DNA from: Exiguobacterium sp. J17977
Lineage (GTDB): Bacteria; Bacillota; Bacilli; Exiguobacteriales; Exiguobacteriaceae
DNA length: 64,000 nucleotides
Reading direction: 5' to 3'
Assembly (NCBI RefSeq): GCF_018616375.1
Contig: NZ_JAEQBB010000001.1
Span: 124,001 to 188,000, forward strand
The notes below the pieces were generated by a model, which was given only the letters and a program-made list of their open reading frames with translations, was not told the origin of the DNA and ran no database searches. Of the stretch, positions 51,064 through 60,544 are shown piece after piece; the stretch's first letter is position 1, and every line of letters begins with the position of its first letter. The position numbers and the translations under genes are program-made.

Positions 51064-51537
51064 TCATTTCGTTACATCAAGCGCATAAATCTGTTCGTCG
51101 TCTTCCATTGTGATAAAGGTAAAATTCAACTTTTTCAAGAGGGCGATGGACGCCTCGTTCGTCGGAAGGGCACCGGCTTTGATTGTCTCAGCCCCTTGGT
51201 CGGACAAATGACGAATCAATCCGGACACGACTTCGAACGCATAGCCTTGGCGCGCGTGTCGGGGCGAAATCGTATAGCCAACCCAATAAGTCGTCCCGTC
51301 TTGCTGCACATACAAATCGCCAATCAAATCATTCGTCTCTTGATGGATGATGGCGAGTTGCATGCCTTGAGTGATGGCTTGGTCGCCGAGTAAAGAGCGT
51401 TCATATTCTTCAAGCGTTAATCCTTTGAACGATTGGTGCTGCATCCAGTCCAAGTCGTTTCGATACACCATGAACGGTTCAATGTCATCTTGCTCGAATG
51501 GTCGGATGAGGCAGCGGGTCGTCGTGAATGTCATCAT
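51064..51537 (-). CDS. GNAT-family N-acetyltransferase
   Basis: 157 residues of RimJ/RimL-like type: TTTRCLIRPFEQDDIEPFM, VQQDGTTYWVGYTISPRHARQGYAFEVV and ASIALLKKLNFTFI. Likely acetylates a protein N-terminus, an antibiotic or a small molecule; not specified. Two ATGs in tandem after AGGAGGG (51537 and 51534). Confidence 0.88.
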   Translation of the reverse strand: MMTFTTTRCLIRPFEQDDIEPFMVYRNDLDWMQHQSFKGLTLEEYERSLLGDQAITQGMQLAIIHQETNDLIGDLYVQQDGTTYWVGYTISPRHARQGYAFEVVSGLIRHLSDQGAETIKAGALPTNEASIALLKKLNFTFITMEDDEQIYALDVTK

Positions 51538-51595
51538 GAATCCCTCCTGTGTCCTCTTAGTGTACCGTGCATCACCAGCAAGGGATAGTCGTAGA

Positions 51596-51631
51596 AAAGC
51601 CCCTCAATCCTCAGATTGAAGGGCTTGTTTT
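51596..51631. terminator. Terminator between GNAT and small membrane gene
   Basis: AAGCCCCTCAATC/GATTGAAGGGCTT with one mismatch; T run mainly for leftward transcription of the small membrane gene. Confidence 0.75.
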
Positions 51632-51900
51632 TAGTTCGTGACAGACGGTGCTTTGTAGTGCTGGATGAGCTTAATGAGGGTCGATGTAACGAGACCGATG
51701 GCGAGCGGCAACGTGATGACACCAATCCCTTGCTCGGTGACAATCATATTGTCTTCTTCATAATAGCCCTTCAAGTAGAACAGGCCTGAACCGATTGTTT
51801 CGTTCAGTTCGAGCGTTGAGATGTTGAGGTACACCATGATGGCGAATAGCGAGATGACACTGATGGAGACGAACAAAGTGGAGAAAGATAGCTTGGTCAT
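51631..51900 (-). CDS. Small membrane protein (89 aa)
   Basis: Two hydrophobic segments: ~8-27 (LFVSISVISLFAIMVYL) and ~57-77 (GIGVITLPLAIGLVTSTLI) with a short polar loop. AAAGGAG precedes the ATG. Not recognised. Confidence 0.7.
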   Translation of the reverse strand: MTKLSFSTLFVSISVISLFAIMVYLNISTLELNETIGSGLFYLKGYYEEDNMIVTEQGIGVITLPLAIGLVTSTLIKLIQHYKAPSVTN

Positions 51901-51984
51901 GAAAACGCTCCTTTACATATAGCAATATGGACTCATATTACCAGATAAAGACAATTCTTACATGAGGCCAAAGCATCGATTTGA

Positions 51985-52875
51985 TTATCGATACAGGTTC
52001 CATAACCGCGCCGCCTGCTCCCGCATCATCTCCCGCAGTTTAATCGGCTCGATGACCTCGACTTCCGCTCCGGCGGCTAGCAATTGCCGCGACAAGAACG
52101 AAAGCTCGGCTTCCGGTACCTCCCACTCATTCTTTTCGCTGATATCGGGTAATACGTCTTCAAGTAGACGGCGGCCGAGCGTGGTGATGTTGAGCCGGAC
52201 GGTCACGCCGCTTCGTTCGTCACTCGCCTCGAGTAGCGTCGCCAAATCGTCCGCTTCGAACGTGTCATCAAGGAGACGCATCGCTTCAATCCGGTCGATC
52301 CGATATTGGCGCAGCCCGTAATCCGAGAGACCGAATACGTACCATTTCAAATCGAGGAGTGCCATCCCGACCGGTGCGACGGTGAACGTGCGTGATCCTT
52401 TCGTCGTCGCGTACGTCACTTCGATGTTGCGCCGTTGCTCGACTGCTTGAAACACGTCTTTCGTGAACGGGGACGATGGGACGGTCTGATTCCCAAGCCA
52501 AAGGATGTTCTTCTCGAGCCGAGCGATTTTCGTCTCGAGGTCGTGCGGCAACTCGTTCACGTACCAGTCGGACAGTGTGTCGCGTAGTTCACCGAACGGC
52601 ACGTCCGGAATCTGTTCCATCCATTTGAGGGTGAGGTAGAGCGCGACCGCTTCCTGTTCCCGGAGCTGGAGCGGCGGGAGCAATCGGTTCGGCAACATCT
52701 CATAGCCACCGCCTGTGCCGGGTACGCTCCAAATTGGATAGCCGAGTTCTTCGAGCGTCAGCATATCGCGCTGAATCGTCCGGACCGAGGCACCTGTCTC
52801 AGCGGACAGTTCGTCTGCCGTGAACCGACGTCCTCGGTTCAACAGTCGTATCAACTGCAGGTGTCGTTTTTTCAT
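51985..52875 (-). CDS. WYL-domain transcriptional regulator, YafY type
   Basis: About 296 residues: N-terminal HTH (FTADELSAETGASVRTIQRDMLTLEELGYPI), then a WYL domain (WYVFGLSDYGLRQYRIDRIEAMRLL) and a WYL C-terminal extension. Divergent from a RibD_C/DHFR-type reductase gene, which it may control. ATG 52875 is chosen; two in-frame alternatives lie just upstream and no site is strong. Confidence 0.88.
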   Translation of the reverse strand: MKKRHLQLIRLLNRGRRFTADELSAETGASVRTIQRDMLTLEELGYPIWSVPGTGGGYEMLPNRLLPPLQLREQEAVALYLTLKWMEQIPDVPFGELRDTLSDWYVNELPHDLETKIARLEKNILWLGNQTVPSSPFTKDVFQAVEQRRNIEVTYATTKGSRTFTVAPVGMALLDLKWYVFGLSDYGLRQYRIDRIEAMRLLDDTFEADDLATLLEASDERSGVTVRLNITTLGRRLLEDVLPDISEKNEWEVPEAELSFLSRQLLAAGAEVEVIEPIKLREMMREQAARLWNLYR

Positions 52876-52950
52876 TATTCTCATTCCCGTCATGTTTTGT
52901 CGTGTTTATCGATTAAGCTGAATGTATCACGAATCAAGGAGGAATTCATC

Positions 52951-53469
52951 ATGGCAAACGTCGTCTTATATATCGCGACAAGTTTGGATGGAAAAATTGC
53001 GCGCATGAACGACCGACTCGATTGGTTGTTCGCGGTCGAGGGGGAAGGGGACAACGGCTACGCCGACTTTTTCCAGACGGTCGGCGCCGTCATCATGGGA
53101 CGAAAGACGTATGAGGAAGTGCTCGTGCTTGAGCCGAACGGCTATCCATACAAGGATATCCCGAACTATATTTTGACACGCAGTCCGGACCGGGAAGCCG
53201 AGCACGTCACGTTCACGGACGAGCCGATTGAACAGCTCATCGAACGATTGAAGCAAGACGTCGACGGAGACATTTGGATCGTTGGGGGAGGCGAGGTCAT
53301 CAAGGAAGCGATGGCGCATGACTTGATTGACAGCTACGAGATTGCCATCGCCCCGGTCGTATTAGGCGAAGGGATTCCGCTCTTCCCGGAAGGCACGAAA
53401 GAGACGAAGTTGAAATTGACGAGCCAACGCTCGTCGGGACAGTTCGTCATGGTGACGTACGAGCGGTAA
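52951..53469 (+). CDS. Dihydrofolate reductase-like (RibD_C) protein
   Basis: 172 residues: VVLYIATSLDGKIAR, VIMGRKTYEEV, NYILTRS, WIVGGGEVIKEAM and IAPVVLGEGIPLF are the DHFR/RibD_C pattern seen in YwjB-like proteins. NADPH-dependent reductase of unknown substrate. AAGGAGGAA before ATG 52951; the longer frame runs into the regulator promoter. Confidence 0.9.
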   Translation: MANVVLYIATSLDGKIARMNDRLDWLFAVEGEGDNGYADFFQTVGAVIMGRKTYEEVLVLEPNGYPYKDIPNYILTRSPDREAEHVTFTDEPIEQLIERLKQDVDGDIWIVGGGEVIKEAMAHDLIDSYEIAIAPVVLGEGIPLFPEGTKETKLKLTSQRSSGQFVMVTYER

Positions 53470-53471
53470 AT

Positions 53472-53502
53472 AAAAAAGCCGACCTTTGAAAGCGTCGACT
53501 TG
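53472..53502 (-). terminator. Terminator downstream of the 77-aa gene
   Basis: Leftward AAGTCGAC/GTCGGCTT (one mismatch) then six T; also abuts the end of the DHFR-like gene. Confidence 0.7.
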
Positions 53503-53560
53503 GTGTATCAAAGCGTCATGTGTTCGAAGAATTGCATGTGACGTTTCATCATTTCGTGCG

Positions 53561-53794
53561 TTATATAAAATTAACAAGAAACGTGATCGCGACAAATGAC
53601 AGGCCGACCAAGACGAATGCGTATCCCAAGACTTTTGGTCTGAAAAAAGATAGAAACAAACTGAACAAGATTTCAGTTCCGTCTGTCGGTGCGCCGGTCT
53701 CTCCAGACTTTGTCTGATCTTTTGATTTGATGAGCAAAACGCCAAAGAAGATAAAGGGGATTGCCGCAATCAAAGAATCAAGGATGCTATTCAT
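53561..53794 (-). CDS. Small membrane protein (77 aa)
   Basis: Two hydrophobic helices (~8-22, IAAIPFIFFGVLLI; ~56-75, GYAFVLVGLSFVAITFLV) joined by a polar loop (SKDQTKSGETGAPTDG). GAGG before the ATG. Not recognised. Confidence 0.65.
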   Translation of the reverse strand: MNSILDSLIAAIPFIFFGVLLIKSKDQTKSGETGAPTDGTEILFSLFLSFFRPKVLGYAFVLVGLSFVAITFLVNFI

Positions 53795-53911
53795 TCGATT
53801 TTACCTCGTCTCTCATCATTTAGAATGGATTTCTAATCATGAAAAGTATACCATCTCTTTCGCTTGAGGAATCTAACCTAGAAGAAAGATTAATTGCGTT
53901 GATCAATAAAC

Positions 53912-53940
53912 AAGGCCGAGTTCATCATGAACTCGGCCTC
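53912..53940. terminator. Terminator of the gnd-gntP-gntK operon
   Basis: AGGCCGAGTTCAT pairs with ATGAACTCGGCCT almost without a loop; leftward T-rich tail. It lies directly after the gntK stop. Confidence 0.82.
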
Positions 53941-53943
53941 TTC

Positions 53944-55443
53944 TTATACATGCTTCCGTTGAAACGCAGAAATCGCTTCATACTCTTCAGCGAGATGACG
54001 GGAGAGCCGGATATAAATCGGCAGCAACTCCCGGTAAATCGTGGTCGCTTCATGATTTGGCGTATGCTCGTGCGTCACTTGTGGCACAGCCGTGAAGTCG
54101 TCGATATCCCCGAACGCGTACTCCCCGAGCATAACCGCACCGAGACACGAACTCTCATGGCTTTCCGGCACGACGACCGGTGTATCGAAGATGTCGGCCA
54201 TCATTTGGCGCCACAAACTCGACTGGGCGAACCCGCCCGTCGCGTGAATCCGGTTCGGCGCGCCCGTCAACTCGTCGAGCGCCAGCATGACCGTATACAA
54301 GTTGAAGATGACGCCTTCGAGTACTGCGCGGATGAAGTGCTCGCGCTTATGGTGGATACTCAACCCGAAGAACGAACCGCGTGCGTTCGAGTCCCAGAGC
54401 GGGGCCCGTTCACCCATCAAATACGGGTGGAACAACAGCCCGTCCGAGCCCGGCTTGACCGTCTCGGCGATGCGCGTCAACACGTCATACGCGTCCATCC
54501 CGAGCCGTTTCGCCGTCTCGACCTCGCTCGCCGCGAACTCGTCGCGGAGCCAGCGGAGGATGATGCCGCCGTTATTGACCGGTCCACCGATGACCCAATG
54601 TTTGTCGGTCAAGGCGTAACAGAAGATACGTCCTTTCGGGTCCTCGACCGGTTCCCGGACGACCGTGCGGATGGCACCGCTCGTCCCGATCGTGACGGCG
54701 ACGACGCCTTGTTCGAACGCCCCGACACCGAGGTTCGACAATACCCCGTCACTCGCCCCGATGACGAGTGGGAAGTCCCAGCCAAGCGTCTCAACCACAT
54801 CAGATTTAAGCGTCAAAATTTCGGTCGTCGGCACGAGCTCGGACAGTTGATTGGGTGTGACCCCGGCGACGTCGAGCGCCTCTGGATCCCAATCGCAGTT
54901 CTTCAAGTTGAACAGCCCGGTCGCCGAGGCAATCGAATGGTCGATGACGAAGCGACCGGTCAGGCGATAGAAGACGTACTCTTTGATGGAAACGAATTTT
55001 ACGGCTCGAGCGAACACGTCCGCATGCTCGGCTTTCAGCCAACGCAGCTTCGACAGCGGCGCCATCGGATGGACAGGTGTGCCGGTGCGCATATGGAGCG
55101 CACTCGCATCGAAGTCGCGTTTGATTTCTTGCGTATACGGGTTGGCCCGGCTGTCGGCCCACGTGATGCTGTGGGTGAGCGGGCGGCCCGACGCATCGAG
55201 CGCAATCAGGCTGTGCATCGCTGAGCTGAATGAGGCGAAGCGAATCGGACCGTCGGCTTTGGCACGGACGGCGGAAATCGCCTCGAGCACGGCCCCGTAG
55301 ATGACGACCGGGTCTTGCTCGGCCGTCTCCGTGTCCGGGGTGAGGAGCGGGTACAACACGTTATGTACCGCGAGTTGTTGCTGGTTATGGAACAGGACGG
55401 CTTTCGTGCTCGTCGTCCCGATATCGACGCCAATCGTGTACAC
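53944..55443 (-). CDS. gntK: Gluconokinase
   Basis: FGGY-family kinase of ~499 residues phosphorylating gluconate to 6-phosphogluconate. Motifs: N-terminal phosphate loop VDIGTTSTKAVLF, WADSRA, GASDGVLSNLGVG, TIGTSGAIR and the C-terminal ATGGFAQSSLWRQMMADIF. Third gene of the leftward gluconate operon, 17 nt after gntP. GTG 55443 is preferred because AGGAAG is 6 nt upstream and it gives a canonical start; ATG 55449 is possible. Confidence 0.94.
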   Translation of the reverse strand: MYTIGVDIGTTSTKAVLFHNQQQLAVHNVLYPLLTPDTETAEQDPVVIYGAVLEAISAVRAKADGPIRFASFSSAMHSLIALDASGRPLTHSITWADSRANPYTQEIKRDFDASALHMRTGTPVHPMAPLSKLRWLKAEHADVFARAVKFVSIKEYVFYRLTGRFVIDHSIASATGLFNLKNCDWDPEALDVAGVTPNQLSELVPTTEILTLKSDVVETLGWDFPLVIGASDGVLSNLGVGAFEQGVVAVTIGTSGAIRTVVREPVEDPKGRIFCYALTDKHWVIGGPVNNGGIILRWLRDEFAASEVETAKRLGMDAYDVLTRIAETVKPGSDGLLFHPYLMGERAPLWDSNARGSFFGLSIHHKREHFIRAVLEGVIFNLYTVMLALDELTGAPNRIHATGGFAQSSLWRQMMADIFDTPVVVPESHESSCLGAVMLGEYAFGDIDDFTAVPQVTHEHTPNHEATTIYRELLPIYIRLSRHLAEEYEAISAFQRKHV

Positions 55444-55460
55444 ACACATCACTTCCTAAC

Positions 55461-56804
55461 TTAAATGATAAACAAGCTGATCAAGAAGACGACCGCGAAG
55501 CCGGTCAATCCAATAATCGTTTCCATGACGGTCCACGACTTGAGCGTGTCTTTCACGTCGAGCCCGAAGTAGCGGTTGACGAGCCAGAAACCTGAGTCGT
55601 TGACGTGCGAGAGTACCGTCGCACCCGAGGCGATCGAGATGACAATTAGACCGAGCGCGGCACCGGTGATATTTTGAAGTTCGAGAAGCGGCGTGATGAG
55701 TCCTGCCGCCGTGACCATCGAGACGGTCGCCGAACCTTGGGCGACACGGACGACGGCCGCAATCAAGAAGGCGAGCACAATCGCCGGGAGTGCTGACCCG
55801 GCCATCATTTCTCCGAGCACGTCACCGACACCCGAGTCGATCAACACTTGTTTGAACACGCCACCGGCACCCGTGACAAGGATGATAATCCCAGCCGGTT
55901 CGAGTGCTTTCGTCGCAATCTCCTGGACTTCGTCACGCGTATAGCCACGACGTGTGCCGAGGAAGATGAACGTGAGCAATGTCGCGAGCGTCAAGGCGAC
56001 GAACGGGTGACCCATGAACGTGAAGAACGTGCGGATGCCGTTGCCTTCTTCAAGCAAGACGGCGGACAACGTGTTGGCGAGAATCAAGACGAGCGGAATC
56101 GAGATGAGCGAGACGATCATCTTGAAGCTCGGCAGTTCTTTCGACGTATCAATCTCTTCGAACTCCATATAGTCCGGGATATTGACGTGAATCTTTTTGG
56201 CGATATACTTCGCAAAGATTGGCCCGGCGAGAATCGTTGCCGGAATCCCGGCGATGACCCCGAACAAGATGACCCATCCGAGCTCGGCCCCGATCAAGTT
56301 GGCGACGGCAATCGGACCCGGCGTCGGCGGGATGAAACTGTGCGTGACGGCGAGACCCGCGAGGAGCGGAATCCCGTAGTACAAGAGCGAGCGGCCCGTC
56401 TTTTTGGCGAGGCCATAAACGATCGGGACGAGAATGATGAAGCCGACGTCGAAGAAGACCGGGACGGCGACGATGAAGCCGGTGAGGGCGAGCGCCCATT
56501 GCGCCTTGTCCTCACCGAACTTATTGACGAGCGTCTGGGCGAGACGTTCCGCACCACCCGAGACTTCTAACATCTTCCCGAACATGGCACCGAGACCGAC
56601 GACGACGGCGACGAAGCCGAGCGTTCCGCCCATCCCGTTCTGAATCGAGGTGATGACGTCCCCGAGCGGCATACCGGCCGCGACCCCGACGAGCAGACTG
56701 ACGAGGAGAAGTGAGACGAAGGCGTGGAGCTTCGTCCGCATGACCAAGAATAAGAGCAAGAAAATCCCTGCGACTGCGATTAAAATGAGTGTCGAACTCG
56801 ACAT
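55461..56804 (-). CDS. gntP: Gluconate permease, GntP family
   Basis: Gluconate:H+ symporter of ~447 residues with about twelve spans. Family strings: GMGGTLGFVAVVVGLGAMFG near residues 58-77, FFDVGFIILVPI, HSFIPPTPGPIAVANLIGAE and HVNDSGFWLVN. Preceded by its own cre site and a terminator after gnd, so it can be regulated separately from gnd. AAAGGGGG before the ATG. Confidence 0.95.
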   Translation of the reverse strand: MSSSTLILIAVAGIFLLLFLVMRTKLHAFVSLLLVSLLVGVAAGMPLGDVITSIQNGMGGTLGFVAVVVGLGAMFGKMLEVSGGAERLAQTLVNKFGEDKAQWALALTGFIVAVPVFFDVGFIILVPIVYGLAKKTGRSLLYYGIPLLAGLAVTHSFIPPTPGPIAVANLIGAELGWVILFGVIAGIPATILAGPIFAKYIAKKIHVNIPDYMEFEEIDTSKELPSFKMIVSLISIPLVLILANTLSAVLLEEGNGIRTFFTFMGHPFVALTLATLLTFIFLGTRRGYTRDEVQEIATKALEPAGIIILVTGAGGVFKQVLIDSGVGDVLGEMMAGSALPAIVLAFLIAAVVRVAQGSATVSMVTAAGLITPLLELQNITGAALGLIVISIASGATVLSHVNDSGFWLVNRYFGLDVKDTLKSWTVMETIIGLTGFAVVFLISLFII

Positions 56805-56828
56805 ATGTATTTCCCCCTTTACCGTATG

Positions 56829-56842
56829 TGTAACCGTTTACA
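56829..56842 (-). promoter_or_regulatory. cre site (CcpA) before gntP
   Basis: TGTAACCGTTTACA fits the TGTAANCGNTNNCA consensus exactly and lies 25 nt before the gntP start. Implies catabolite control by CcpA. Confidence 0.8.
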
Positions 56843-56852
56843 AATATTTACA

Positions 56853-56882
56853 AAGGAAAAGGCCACCCCTGACCTTTTCCTT
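56853..56882 (-). terminator. Terminator or attenuator between gnd and gntP
   Basis: AAGGAAAAGG pairs with CCTTTTCCTT; leftward a TTTGTAAATATTT tail. Probably partial, setting the gnd to gntP ratio. Confidence 0.7.
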
Positions 56883-56886
56883 GCGG

Positions 56887-57771
<885 letters not shown>

Positions 57772-57788
57772 ATCGTCACCTCTAAATC

Positions 57789-57864
57789 GAATTTTTTTCC
57801 ATCTCTCCACTATAATATCAAATTAAATTCGATTTACAAGTCGAATGACGGAATTTTTTTCGAA
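57789..57864 (-). promoter_or_regulatory. gnd promoter with repeated GAATTTTTTTC elements
   Basis: Leftward promoter TTGTAA/TATTAT (57834-57839 and 57812-57817 on the plus strand, 16-nt spacing). GAATTTTTTTC occurs at 57789-57799 (downstream) and inside CGGAATTTTTTTCGAA at 57849-57864 (upstream). A dyad ATTCGA...TCGAAT (57827-57846) covers the -35. The 16-mer at 57849 is repeated exactly at 60497 by the RpiR gene. Confidence 0.65.
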
Positions 57865-57870
57865 GAACAC

Positions 57871-57905
57871 AAAAAAGCGTCCCGACCTAACGTGTAGGCG
57901 GGACG
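57871..57905 (-). terminator. Terminator of the GGDEF-EAL gene
   Basis: Leftward CGTCCCG/CGGGACG hairpin followed by six T, just before the gnd promoter. Confidence 0.88.
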
Positions 57906-57909
57906 AGGG

Positions 57910-60348
57910 TCAAACACTTTTCTTATATGGATACAGGAACGAGTCGAGTTCTTCGGCCGGCATCGGCTTATTATAATAGTAGCCTTGCGCCTGATTGCAC
58001 TCCTCGGCTTTGAGGAAGGCGACCTGTGCTTTCGTCTCGACGCCTTCGGCGATGACGTTCAACCCGAGCTCGTGTGCCATCCGGATGATCGTCTTGACGA
58101 GAGCGGCGTCCTTCGAGTCGGTCTCGATGTTTTTCGTGAAATGTTGGTCGATTTTCAGCGTGTCGATCGGGAACAGCTTCAAGTAGCTGAGCGACGAGTA
58201 GCCGGTTCCGAAGTCGTCGATTGACAAGTGGACGCCGAGGGCGACGAGCGCCTCCATCGTCTCGATGGCGCTTTGCGCGCTCTGGATGACGGTCTCGGTC
58301 AACTCGAGCTCGAGGTATTCCGGGGCGAGACCGGTCGCCTCGAGCGCCTGGCTGACGATGTCCGGCAAATCTTTTTGTGCGAACTGGAGCGCCGAGATGT
58401 TGACGGCGACGCGGAACGGTGCGATACCCGCGTCCTGCCACGCCTTGTTCTGCCGACACGCCTCGTTCAAGACGTATTCGCCGAGACGGTGGATGCTGCC
58501 GGTCTCTTCGGCAATCGGGATGAACTCGGCCGGCGAGATCATGCCGAGCTCGGGGTGCGTCCAACGCACGAGCGCCTCGACGCCGATGAGCGTCTCCGTC
58601 TCGAGGTGCACTTGCGGCTGATAATGAATCGTAAACTCGCCGCGCCCGATGCCTTTCCGGAGCGCCATCGCGAGCTGTGACTTGCGGGCGACGGACTCGT
58701 TCATCTCGGTCGTGAAGAACTGGAAGCCGTTCTTGCCGTCCTCTTTCGCCCGATACATGGCGATGTCGGCATTTTTCAATAAGTCATCGGCCGTCCGCCC
58801 GTCGGACGGGTAGAGGCTAATCCCAATCGACAGACTCGTGAACACGTCCTCGCCTTCGAGCAGGAACGGTTGGTTCAACGCGTTCGTGATCTCTTGGGCA
58901 CGGTGAGCGGCCAAGTTACTGCCGGTGTTCGGCGACAGGATGACGAACTCGTCCCCGCCGAGACGGGCGAGCGTGTCGCTCTTATTGGTCGTCGTCAACA
59001 GACGGTCCGTCACTTGGCGCAAGAAGACGTCACCTGACGAGTGGCCGAACCGGTCATTGATGACCTTGAAGTTGTCGAGGTCGATATAAAACAGGGAGAA
59101 TGTCGACTCGTTGCCTTGCGCGAGAAGGGCGTCGAGCCGGTCGTTGAACAGGCGTCGGTTCGGCAGGCCGGTCAACGTGTCCAAATAGACGAGGTCGTTG
59201 ATTTGTTCCTCGATTTGTTTCCGTTCACTGATATCGCGGATGATGCTGCTGAAGAAGAGACCCTTCTCCGTCTCCCACGTGCCGAGTGACATCTCGAACG
59301 GGAACTCGGTGCCGTCCTTGCGCAGTCCGACGAGCTCGACCGTGCGGCCGATGACGTTCGCTTCACGGGTCTGACGATAGCGTTTCATGCCTTGTTCGTG
59401 TGCGACTTTAAAGCGCTCGGGCATGATGAGCGTGATCGATTCCCCGAGCACCTCGCTTGCGGCATAACCGAACAGTCGCTCGGCCCCATGATTCCATTGC
59501 ACGATGCGGCGTTTGTCGTCCGCGACGATGATGGCATCGTTCGCCGACTCGATGACGGACTGGAACTTCGTTTCGAGTTCGATCGACTGACGCTCGAGCT
59601 GCTTCTCATTGCGAAGCGAGATGAGCATGAGCACAAACAGCGTCGTGACACTGCCGCCAATCCAAAAGGCGAGGAGCGTGCTGTCCATCGAGAAGCCGGT
59701 CAATGGTTGTGGCGTCGCGAGTGGCGTGAACTCGGCCGCACCCATGCCGATATAGTGCATCCCCGAGACGGCGAGCCCGATCAAGAGAGAGCAGACGAGC
59801 CTCCGCCAATGGAACCGCGACACGTCCGGGAGCGAGAACAACAGATACAGCCCGACGAGCGAGGCGACGAACGCGACGACCGCCGATAACACCCACATGA
59901 ACGGGTCGTATGTCAGGACGGCGTTCATCTGCATCGCTTCCATGCCGACGTAATGCATCGAGACGATACCGATGCTGATGAAGACGGCACTGATGACTAG
60001 ATCGCGCGGTCGTGCCGTCTGCCGACTGACGATGTAAAAGGCGAACCCGGACGAGACGATGGCTGGAATGATGGAGGCGATGACGATACCGATATGGTAG
60101 GATACGTCGGCCTCTAAATGAAAGGCCAACATGCCGATGAAATGCATCGCCCAAATGCCGAGCCCGAGACTGAGGGCTCCGGCGCTCACCCAACGGATGC
60201 GCGACACCCGTTCGGCATATTTGAGCCGACTGCTAATATCGAGTGAGACAAAGGCTGAGAAGACGGCGACGGCGATGGATAACAAGACGAGGGGAAGACT
60301 GTACGTACTATGGAGGTGGTGTTCGATGGGGACCAACCCTTTCTTCAT
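57910..60348 (-). CDS. MHYT-PAS-GGDEF-EAL cyclic-di-GMP protein
   Basis: About 812 residues. Seven membrane helices with three MHYT-type motifs (MHFIGM, MHYVGM, MHYIGM), thought to bind a metal and sense gases such as O2 or NO; PAS ~260-375; GGDEF domain with intact LARLGGDEF; EAL domain with GVEALVRW, DDFGTGYSSL and LKIDQHF. Both halves look catalytically intact, so it could make or degrade c-di-GMP. It lies between the gluconate operon and its RpiR regulator. No ribosome site is clear before ATG 60348, so the start is less certain. Confidence 0.93.
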   Translation of the reverse strand: MKKGLVPIEHHLHSTYSLPLVLLSIAVAVFSAFVSLDISSRLKYAERVSRIRWVSAGALSLGLGIWAMHFIGMLAFHLEADVSYHIGIVIASIIPAIVSSGFAFYIVSRQTARPRDLVISAVFISIGIVSMHYVGMEAMQMNAVLTYDPFMWVLSAVVAFVASLVGLYLLFSLPDVSRFHWRRLVCSLLIGLAVSGMHYIGMGAAEFTPLATPQPLTGFSMDSTLLAFWIGGSVTTLFVLMLISLRNEKQLERQSIELETKFQSVIESANDAIIVADDKRRIVQWNHGAERLFGYAASEVLGESITLIMPERFKVAHEQGMKRYRQTREANVIGRTVELVGLRKDGTEFPFEMSLGTWETEKGLFFSSIIRDISERKQIEEQINDLVYLDTLTGLPNRRLFNDRLDALLAQGNESTFSLFYIDLDNFKVINDRFGHSSGDVFLRQVTDRLLTTTNKSDTLARLGGDEFVILSPNTGSNLAAHRAQEITNALNQPFLLEGEDVFTSLSIGISLYPSDGRTADDLLKNADIAMYRAKEDGKNGFQFFTTEMNESVARKSQLAMALRKGIGRGEFTIHYQPQVHLETETLIGVEALVRWTHPELGMISPAEFIPIAEETGSIHRLGEYVLNEACRQNKAWQDAGIAPFRVAVNISALQFAQKDLPDIVSQALEATGLAPEYLELELTETVIQSAQSAIETMEALVALGVHLSIDDFGTGYSSLSYLKLFPIDTLKIDQHFTKNIETDSKDAALVKTIIRMAHELGLNVIAEGVETKAQVAFLKAEECNQAQGYYYNKPMPAEELDSFLYPYKKSV

Positions 60349-60496
60349 TAAAGTCGGGACAAACGGACGAAAGCTGACAGGTTCTCAAAAATGAGCTTTC
60401 CTAGCTTAGCATATTTGTCTTGACGTGAAGGGAATCTTTTCCACAGTGGGTCAATAGTTTGGCACATTGACAGATAGAACATTCAGTCTTTGATTG

Positions 60497-60512
60497 CGGA
60501 ATTTTTTTCGAA
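60497..60512. promoter_or_regulatory. RpiR operator candidate, copy of the gnd element
   Basis: CGGAATTTTTTTCGAA, identical over 16 nt to 57849-57864, 33 nt before the RpiR start. Confidence 0.65.
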
Positions 60513-60544
60513 ACGGTATCGTAAAAAGAAAAAGGGTGAGACAT

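Noticed and set aside
53839-55224. A 461-codon open frame on the plus strand across gntK
   Set aside because: It is antisense to a clear FGGY kinase, Arg/Asp-rich in the way of opposite-strand shadows, and has no family features.
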